A stretch of 19,465 nt of DNA from Devosia sp. (GTDB lineage Bacteria; Pseudomonadota; Alphaproteobacteria; Rhizobiales; Devosiaceae). The translations under genes were made by a program, and so were the position numbers. The stretch is from the NCBI GenBank assembly GCA_025352765.1, contig JANXSI010000081.1, positions 1-19,465 on the forward strand, given 5' to 3'. Under the pieces are notes generated by a model. That model ran no database searches. It was not told the origin of the DNA and saw only the letters and a program-made list of their open reading frames with translations. Positions 14,533-19,465 of this stretch are shown here, piece after piece (within the stretch, counting starts at the first letter, position 1; every line of letters begins with the position of its first letter).

Positions 14533-16203
14533 ATGACCGACCTCGATGTGAAATTCGACCGCTATTACAGCTACGACGAAATGACTGAGCGGCTGCACCG
14601 CCTCGCCGCGGCTTTCCCTCAGCTTGCAACGCTGACCTCGATGACCAAATCGCACCAGGGCCGCGACGTCTGGCTGGTCGAGATCAACAACCCGAAAACC
14701 GGGCCGGCGCTCGAAAAGCCGGGCTTTTACATCGACGCTCAGATCCACGCCGAAGAGCACGCGACCAGCGCCGTCGCGCTCTACGCCATCTGGCACCTGT
14801 TGACCCGGTACGGCCGTGACGAAGAGGTCACGCGCCTCGTCGACACCCAGGCGTTCTACATCATTCCGCGCATCAATCCCGACGGCGCCGAACTGGCGCT
14901 CCAGCCGCCGTATTACAACTGGTGCGGCAATGGCCGCTTCATGCCGGGCGCCGACCGCATCGAGGGCCTGATCCCCTCCGACATCGACGGCGACGGCTAT
15001 CTGGTGTGGATGCGCGTCCCCGACGCCCGCGGCGAGTGGAAGAAGAGCCCCACCAATTCCGACATCATGGTGCAGCGCGCCCCCGGCGAGGAAGGCGGGC
15101 AGTATTTCCGCATGTACCCCGAGGGCACGATCCGCAATTTCGACGGCGCCAACGTGCCGGTCGAGCGGCCCGAAGACGGCAACATGAACCGGAATTTCCC
15201 GACCCACTGGTCGCCGCAGGAATACGGCGCCGGCGAGCATCCGCTGTCCGAGCCCGAGGCCGCCGCCATGGCCGAGCTGATCCTCCGCCACCCCAACATC
15301 TGCGGCATGTGCGCCTACCACACGCATGGCGGCATCATCCTCCGCCCCTCGATGACCAAGCCCGACAGCGCCATGGGTGCGCGCGACATCAACCTGTTCA
15401 AGGAGATCGGCAAGGTCGGCACCGAGTTGACCGGCTACCCGACCGTCTCGATCTACGAGGAGTTCACCCCCGACAAGTCGAAGGTCCGCCGCGGCGGCCT
15501 CATGGACTGGACCTACGAGGAGATGGGGATCATCAGCCTCGGCACCGAAGTGTGGGATCTCGAGCGGACCGCCGGCGTCCCCAAGGAGGGCTACTACAAC
15601 CTCTATCCGCGCAACGAGGAGGTGCAGCAGAAGGTCTACGACTACGTCACCACGCACATGGCCGAGAAGGGCTGGCGTCCGTGGAAGCCATTCGATCATC
15701 CCCAGCTCGGGCCGATCGAGATTGGCGGCATGGTCAACATCTGGAGCTACCGCAACCCGCCGGGCGAACTGCTCGAGGAGATGTGCCGCCAGAACGTGCT
15801 GTTCAACCTCCGCCACGCGGCCTCCGCCCCGCAGGTCAGGATCGACAGCCTCGACGTCACCGCGCTGGGCGCCGACCTCTACAAGGTGCGCACGGTCGTC
15901 TCCAACTACGGGTACCTGCCCACCAACCTCTCCGACGTCGCCATCGCCAACAAGGTGGCGAAGCCCGTTTTGGTGACGCTGGGCGTCGATGGCGGCGAGA
16001 TCGTCATGAACCCCGCGACCGCCGACCTTGGCCATCTCGCGGGCCGCAACGAGCGGCTCTACCCCTACTCGCCCTGGGGCCAGCAATGGACCGCCAACGC
16101 CAGGCCGGTCGAGTGGCTGGTGCGCGCCCCGGCCGGCTCGACCGTCACCGTCACCAGCGTCTCCCAGAAGGGGGGCACGCAGCGCCGCAGCGCGACGCTC
16201 TGA
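14533..16203 (+). CDS. M14 family zinc carboxypeptidase
   Basis: A 556-residue metallopeptidase-like protein, longer than a bare carboxypeptidase A domain (about 300). The zinc site is visible: His72 and Glu75 in QIHAEEHATS, and His263 in AYHTHGG. Asn219-Arg220 in MNRNFP match the substrate-carboxylate pair, and Glu339 in LGTEVWDLE fits the catalytic glutamate. Residues about 124-216 are an insertion containing DIDGDGYLVWMR; the last 150 or so form a separate probable beta-rich domain. No signal peptide is seen, so it should act in the cytosol, removing a C-terminal residue or de-amidating a peptide-like substrate. AGGA lies 10 nt before ATG 14533, and the gap after the ATPase is 25 nt. It is the last gene of the operon. 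Confidence 0.92.
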   Translation: MTDLDVKFDRYYSYDEMTERLHRLAAAFPQLATLTSMTKSHQGRDVWLVEINNPKTGPALEKPGFYIDAQIHAEEHATSAVALYAIWHLLTRYGRDEEVTRLVDTQAFYIIPRINPDGAELALQPPYYNWCGNGRFMPGADRIEGLIPSDIDGDGYLVWMRVPDARGEWKKSPTNSDIMVQRAPGEEGGQYFRMYPEGTIRNFDGANVPVERPEDGNMNRNFPTHWSPQEYGAGEHPLSEPEAAAMAELILRHPNICGMCAYHTHGGIILRPSMTKPDSAMGARDINLFKEIGKVGTELTGYPTVSIYEEFTPDKSKVRRGGLMDWTYEEMGIISLGTEVWDLERTAGVPKEGYYNLYPRNEEVQQKVYDYVTTHMAEKGWRPWKPFDHPQLGPIEIGGMVNIWSYRNPPGELLEEMCRQNVLFNLRHAASAPQVRIDSLDVTALGADLYKVRTVVSNYGYLPTNLSDVAIANKVAKPVLVTLGVDGGEIVMNPATADLGHLAGRNERLYPYSPWGQQWTANARPVEWLVRAPAGSTVTVTSVSQKGGTQRRSATL

Positions 16204-16237
16204 TCGTCATCCCTCGATCATTCGTTGAGCTCCAGAG

Positions 16238-16274
16238 CGTCATATGTCGCCATTCCTTGGCGCCTCATATGACG
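16238..16274. terminator. Hairpin between convergent genes, possible bidirectional terminator
   Basis: CGTCATATG (16238-16246) pairs perfectly with CATATGACG (16266-16274), and inside it CGCC (16248-16251) pairs with GGCG (16259-16262) around a 7-nt loop. It fills the short space between the M14 stop and the GntR stop. No U-run follows on either strand, so it is not a textbook intrinsic terminator; it may act with Rho or protect 3' ends. Confidence 0.45.
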
Positions 16275-16276
16275 GG

Positions 16277-16984
16277 TTAGCGCCGGACTTTCGCCTTCTC
16301 GCGCGTCTTGCGCTCGATCAGCAGCATATGGTCCTCGAGCGCCGACTGGATCTCTTCGAACGGCGTCTCGGGCTTGGCCACCTGCGCCACGATCCAGTCC
16401 CTGAACTGCTGATGCTGCTTCGGGATCGCCGCAAGGTTGGTGTCCCGGTAGCGATCGAAATTGAACACGATCAGCACATGCCGCGCGATCGTGTCCCACA
16501 GCGTTCCGACGATCGCATTGCGCGCCGCGATCCTTATCGCCCGGTGGAACTCGAGGTCGGCCACCAGCGAGCTGCGCATGTCCTCGGCCTTCGCCGACAC
16601 CAGCATCCGCGCGATCGGCGCCTCCAGCACCTCGGTGCTGCCCACGCCCTTCCGCCAGTTATCGATCGCATCGCGCAACAGGAAGGATTCGAGCGACAGC
16701 CGGACCTCCATGATCTGCTGCGTTACCGCGCCATCGAACGCCGCGACGCGATAACCTCGATGGCCGCCGCCGCTCAAAATACCCTGTGCATGCAGGACCT
16801 TGAGCGCTTCACGGATCGGTACCCAGCTGACCCCGAGCTTGTCGACCAGTGTCGTCTCGACGATGCGCTCGCCCGGCTCGAGGATGCGCATGGAGATGGC
16901 TTCGGCAATGCTGTCGGCAACGCTGTCGGCGAGCGCGAGACGCTTGGGCTGCGGCAGTCCGATCAAGCCGACGTCTTTGTGCAT
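16277..16984 (-). CDS. GntR family transcriptional regulator, FCD (FadR-type) subfamily
   Basis: A 235-residue repressor-type regulator. The N-terminal winged helix-turn-helix covers roughly residues 10-80 (LADSVADSIAEAISMRILEPGERI, then LGVSWVPIREALKVLHAQGIL). The all-helical FCD ligand domain follows, with VRLSLESFLLRDA, DLEFHRAI and HQQFRDWI supplying the Asp/His residues that bind metal or carboxylate effectors in this family. I chose ATG 16984, with GGGGA 7 nt upstream, rather than the longer reading from 17053, because the extra residues precede the domain without similarity to it. The gene faces the catabolic operon tail to tail. FCD regulators usually respond to organic acids or amino-acid derivatives, so it probably controls the divergent region at 2945-3150, where a GntR-like palindrome lies. 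Confidence 0.92.
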   Translation of the reverse strand: MHKDVGLIGLPQPKRLALADSVADSIAEAISMRILEPGERIVETTLVDKLGVSWVPIREALKVLHAQGILSGGGHRGYRVAAFDGAVTQQIMEVRLSLESFLLRDAIDNWRKGVGSTEVLEAPIARMLVSAKAEDMRSSLVADLEFHRAIRIAARNAIVGTLWDTIARHVLIVFNFDRYRDTNLAAIPKQHQQFRDWIVAQVAKPETPFEEIQSALEDHMLLIERKTREKAKVRR

Positions 16985-17106
16985 GCCGTTATCCCCGCGG
17001 ACCTCACGGCTGGCCGGCCGTCGGTTCCAAGCATCGAGCGCTCGTAACATCATGGCGACGCCGCTTCAACACGCCCCTCTCGGGCTTCCCCCGCCTCCGG
17101 GCCCAG

Positions 17107-18102
17107 CTAGCCCGCCAGCATGCCGGTGGTTCGACCCCAGCGGATGGTGCATTCGATGACGCGCTGGATCGGGGCCGCGTTCGGGGCAGCGTCGATGATG
17201 CTGGCGAGAGCATCGCTTACGGCATTTCTCGGCGGCAGGATGGTGGTCAGCGAGTGGCAATCCCAGGTGGCGAGCGCCACGCCGTCATGCCCGACGATCG
17301 ACAGCTCCTCGGGCACCGCAATCCCCAGCAGGGCCGCGGCGTCCTTGGCCCCGATAGCCATCAGGTCGTTGGCGCAGATCAGCACATCGGGCGGCGCCTG
17401 GCGCAGCAGCAGCACGGCTTCCTTGAACCCCGATTCATAGGAATAGTCGCCGTGTACCACCTGGTCGAAGGCGAGCCCGTGCTGCTTGAGGGCGGCGGCA
17501 AACCAGGCCATGCGCTGCTTGTCGACAAAGCTCGAGGCACGGCCCGAAAGGTAGCTGAACCGGTGCTTGCCGAGGGCCGCCAGCCGGTCGATGATTTCGG
17601 CCGAGGCAACCGACGAGTCGAGCCGCACATCGGAGACGGCGCGCCCCTCGAGCGGCTCGGACGAGGCGACGATTGCGGTGGCCGAACGGAAGATCTCGAG
17701 CGTGTCGTCGATCGATACCGCGTCGGAGTAGAGTACCACGTGATCGACCTGATAGGTCGAGGCGATCCGCATCAGCTGGCTGCGGTCCTCGTGGTTGGCG
17801 CAGCACAGCAGCAGCGGCATGCGCTCCTGCTGCTGCAGCCGGTGGATGAGCAGGTCGAGCCCTTCGCCCTCGGCCGGATTGGCCACGGTATTGACCACCA
17901 GCGCCACCAGCCGCGACTGGCTGTTGTTCAGCGAACGCGCCATTGCGTTGGGCCGGAAGCCATGTTCCTTGGCCAGCGCCAGTACGCGCCGGCGAGTTTC
18001 CGGCTTGATCCGGGAGTCCTTGGCAAAGGCGCGCGAAATGGTGGCCGACGAAACTCCGGCGAGTTTCGCCAGTTCGACCGATGTCATTCCCTTTTCGCGC
18101 AT
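17107..18102 (-). CDS. LacI/GalR family transcriptional regulator
   Basis: About 331 residues from ATG 18102. The N-terminal helix-turn-helix reads TSVELAKLAGVSSATISRAF, followed by the hinge helix PNAMARSLNN and a periplasmic-binding-protein-like sugar domain (ALVVNTVANP, then SIVGHDGVALATW near residue 270). Alternative starts are GTG 18135, which overlaps the upstream gene's stop by 8 nt, and ATG 18087; ribosome sites are weak for all three. It is downstream of, and almost overlapping, the Gfo/Idh oxidoreductase, so both are probably one transcript. LacI regulators typically sense sugars or polyols and control adjacent transport genes, here most likely the divergent region at 19136-19346. 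The 122 nt after its stop (to the GntR start) hold no gene, only a 10-bp CGAGCGCTCG palindrome at 17035-17044. Confidence 0.92.
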   Translation of the reverse strand: MREKGMTSVELAKLAGVSSATISRAFAKDSRIKPETRRRVLALAKEHGFRPNAMARSLNNSQSRLVALVVNTVANPAEGEGLDLLIHRLQQQERMPLLLCCANHEDRSQLMRIASTYQVDHVVLYSDAVSIDDTLEIFRSATAIVASSEPLEGRAVSDVRLDSSVASAEIIDRLAALGKHRFSYLSGRASSFVDKQRMAWFAAALKQHGLAFDQVVHGDYSYESGFKEAVLLLRQAPPDVLICANDLMAIGAKDAAALLGIAVPEELSIVGHDGVALATWDCHSLTTILPPRNAVSDALASIIDAAPNAAPIQRVIECTIRWGRTTGMLAG

Positions 18103-18127
18103 CTTTGCGGTCTTCGTGCCTGCTGGA

Positions 18128-19135
18128 TCAGGCACTGTCTATCGTGATCGCTGCGCCATCGCGAGAGGCAGATGCCTTGATCGCGTCCCACAACCGCGCA
18201 AATCGTACGCCGTTGGCGACCGTCGACGGATTGTCGAGCCGCCCGCTGCGGACCGCCTGGAAGGTCAGCATGGGGGTATCGAGGATCTCCAGCGTCTGGC
18301 GCGGCTCGGCGACGCCGCCCACGGTGACCTCGCGCCAGGCGCCCCAAGCGTCAATCCGTACGATGGCGTTGGTGTAAAAGAAGGCGATGGCCGAAGCACA
18401 GCCGGGCGGGCCGTCGCCGGCAGCATTGAAGGTCACGAGTGCGCCATTGTCGAGCCGGGCAGCCACCGCACAGACGAGGTCGACCCGCAGCCCGCGGTTG
18501 TTGGTGAAGGCCGCCAGCCGCTCGAATTCGGCGTCGGCGAGCACGCAAACCGTGTTCATCATGTGGGCGCCGGTATCGAACATGAACCCGCCGCCCGAAA
18601 TTTCGGGGTTCTGCTTCCACTGGCCGGCGTAGTTGTTGCGCCAGCCTTCCCAGATCGAGGCATTGACGCTGACCAGCGCGCCGAAATCGCCGTTGCGGGC
18701 GCGGGCCCGCGTATCGTGGATCAGCGGCGACAATCCGCCCTGGAAAGCGATGACAACGGTTCGGCCGGTCCGCTGCACGGCGTCGCGGAGCTGCAGGGCT
18801 TCCTCGACCGTGGTGACCATCGGCTTTTCGAGCAGCAGGTCGAAGCCCGCCTCGATCACCGCCAGGGCGTTGGCGCAGTGAAAGACGTGCGGGGTCGAGA
18901 CATAGACCGCATCCATCTGGCCCTGCTGCCCGACCAGCATCGCCTCGGCCGTGTCGAACTCCAGCGGCCGCGGGCTGCCCACCGCCGCGCAGACGTCGCC
19001 GAACCGTTGGCGCGACGTCGCGCTGACATCGGCGATGGCCATGATCTCGACATCGGGCATGGCGGCCCAACCCTTGGCGTAGTCCGCCGCCTTCAGCCCG
19101 GCCCCAATGACCCCGAGCCGCAACATGCCGTCCAT
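18128..19135 (-). CDS. Gfo/Idh/MocA family NAD(P)-dependent oxidoreductase
   Basis: A 335-residue dehydrogenase of the glucose-fructose oxidoreductase/inositol dehydrogenase family. The N-terminal Rossmann motif is GVIGAG (8-13); EKPMV at 103-107 holds the conserved Lys104; and DTGAHMMN (187-194) carries the catalytic Asp187/His191 region. These enzymes oxidise or reduce sugars, inositols and related polyols. The start is ATG 19135, with GGGGAG 4 nt upstream. The frame remains open upstream to the window edge, but that stretch crosses the intergenic region and the divergent gene's leader, so it is rejected. It is divergent from the signal-peptide gene at 19347 and upstream of the LacI regulator. 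The three together look like the head of a sugar or polyol uptake cluster. Confidence 0.92.
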   Translation of the reverse strand: MDGMLRLGVIGAGLKAADYAKGWAAMPDVEIMAIADVSATSRQRFGDVCAAVGSPRPLEFDTAEAMLVGQQGQMDAVYVSTPHVFHCANALAVIEAGFDLLLEKPMVTTVEEALQLRDAVQRTGRTVVIAFQGGLSPLIHDTRARARNGDFGALVSVNASIWEGWRNNYAGQWKQNPEISGGGFMFDTGAHMMNTVCVLADAEFERLAAFTNNRGLRVDLVCAVAARLDNGALVTFNAAGDGPPGCASAIAFFYTNAIVRIDAWGAWREVTVGGVAEPRQTLEILDTPMLTFQAVRSGRLDNPSTVANGVRFARLWDAIKASASRDGAAITIDSA

Positions 19136-19171
19136 CTCTCTCTCCCCTGCGAGGGCGTTTCGCCCGTCGGA

Positions 19172-19201
19172 TGTATACGATTGCACGATCCGTTCGCGCA
19201 A
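19172..19201 (-). promoter_or_regulatory. Putative promoter of the Gfo/Idh-LacI transcript
   Basis: On the minus strand, TTGCGC (19201-19196) lies 18 nt before TATACA (19177-19172), 37 nt upstream of the ATG. The -10 sits in a GTATAC palindrome (19173-19178). Matches to sigma-70 consensus are moderate. Confidence 0.35.
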
Positions 19202-19267
19202 GTGAGGGCAGAAAAGCCTTTCAGATATAAGCATTTCAGACGAATTACGCCCGGTCTGATTCAGGTC

Positions 19268-19295
19268 TTGCGCAATTTGCGTTAGCGTGTACATT
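19268..19295 (+). promoter_or_regulatory. Putative promoter of the divergent exported-protein gene
   Basis: TTGCGC (19268-19273), a 16-nt spacer and TACATT (19290-19295). The -35 lies within an 8-bp palindrome TTGCGCAA, whose central CG would suit a LacI-family operator. The same -35 hexamer occurs in the opposite-strand candidate. Transcription would begin near 19302. Confidence 0.35.
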
Positions 19296-19328
19296 TTTCT
19301 GACGGTGCTGGAGGGCGCCGTCAGAAAA
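19295..19328. promoter_or_regulatory. 11-bp perfect inverted repeat in the leader of the exported-protein gene
   Basis: TTTTCTGACGG (19295-19305) and CCGTCAGAAAA (19318-19328) are exact reverse complements separated by 12 nt. The repeat ends 6 nt before the GGGAGG ribosome site. The T-run is on the 5' side and the A-run on the 3' side, the opposite of an intrinsic terminator, so it is either an mRNA leader hairpin or an operator overlapping the start of transcription. Confidence 0.6.
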
Positions 19329-19346
19329 GGAAATGGGAGGATCATC

Positions 19347-19465
19347 GTGAAGAGATTTTTCGTCGGCGGCCTGACGGCCGTCGCACTGGTCTTGCTGTCG
19401 GGCACCGCCGATGCCGCGACGCTGCGCATCGCACTGCACGGGCAGGCCGGGCTCGACGCATTCAA
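19347..19465 (+). CDS. Exported protein, probable ABC solute-binding protein (N-terminal fragment)
   Basis: Only 39 residues are inside the window. GTG 19347 has a near-perfect ribosome site, GGGAGG at 19335-19340, 6 nt upstream. The product begins VKRFFVGGLTAVALVLLSG, a classic Sec signal peptide: basic N-terminus, hydrophobic core and probable cleavage after TADA. The mature start, ATLRIALHGQAGLDAF, resembles the first beta strand of periplasmic solute-binding proteins. Its position divergent from a Gfo/Idh dehydrogenase and LacI regulator fits a sugar or polyol importer. With so little sequence the solute-binding call is a likely inference; the exported nature is much firmer. Confidence 0.75.
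   Translation, partial: MKRFFVGGLTAVALVLLSGTADAATLRIALHGQAGLDAF

Noticed and set aside
16985..17106. Possible terminator or promoter between the LacI and GntR genes
   Set aside because: Only a 10-bp CGAGCGCTCG palindrome and weak GC-rich repeats are seen. No U-run or convincing -35/-10 pair is present.
19136..19465. Extension of the Gfo/Idh frame to the window edge
   Set aside because: It would cross the intergenic region and the signal-peptide gene. The Rossmann motif begins right after ATG 19135, which has a strong ribosome site.
1..19465. CRISPR arrays, tRNA/rRNA genes, insertion sequences, integrases and prophage genes
   Set aside because: I looked for spaced direct repeats, cloverleaf-like tracts, transposase motifs and terminal inverted repeats and saw none. 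The island is catabolic in content, not mobile or defensive.

Overview
The window is GC-rich (roughly two thirds G+C by eye), densely coded and almost without intergenic space. Gene families, GTG starts, four-base ATGA junctions and codon choice all suggest a free-living alphaproteobacterium, probably Hyphomicrobiales (rhizobia, Devosia and relatives). This placement is inference; no rRNA or other taxonomic marker is present.

Layout. (1) 1-2944, minus strand: an operon reading off the left edge, with an M32 zinc carboxypeptidase, a class I/II PLP aminotransferase and the N-terminal part of a VOC (glyoxalase-fold) protein. (2) 2945-3150: a divergent control region with two inverted repeats, one a perfect 16-bp palindrome of the kind GntR/FCD regulators bind. 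(3) 3151-16203, plus strand: an 11-gene operon. In order: two tandem DUF4438 paralogues, an Ldh-family NAD(P)-dependent dehydrogenase, an M24-fold protein with an altered metal site, a prolidase-like amidohydrolase, a second PLP aminotransferase, a cytosolic TIM-barrel protein resembling glycoside hydrolases, a dihydroorotase/allantoinase/hydantoinase-type amidohydrolase, two oligopeptide-type ABC ATPases, and an M14 zinc carboxypeptidase. Seven of the ten junctions overlap by 1-4 nt, and the other three gaps are 1, 17 and 25 nt. (4) 16277-16984, minus: a GntR/FCD repressor facing the operon end, probably its regulator. (5) 17107-19135, minus: a LacI-type regulator and a Gfo/Idh/MocA oxidoreductase. 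(6) 19347 to the right edge, plus: the start of an exported protein, probably a periplasmic solute-binding protein. Items 5 and 6 look like the beginning of a separate sugar or polyol uptake locus.

How the genes may work together. The divergent pair of operons looks like one catabolic island. A peptide-like or amide-containing compound would enter through an ABC importer whose ATPases are encoded here but whose permeases and binding protein are not. Soluble exopeptidase-fold enzymes (M32, M24, M14) and two metal amidohydrolases would open peptide, cyclic amide or imide bonds. The two aminotransferases would then produce 2-oxo acids, and the Ldh-family enzyme would handle a 2-oxo/2-hydroxy acid or cyclic imino acid. 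None of the catabolic proteins shows a signal peptide, so processing would be cytosolic. The substrate cannot be named from sequence. The DUF4438 pair and the TIM-barrel protein are the least understood parts and the best candidates for something undescribed.
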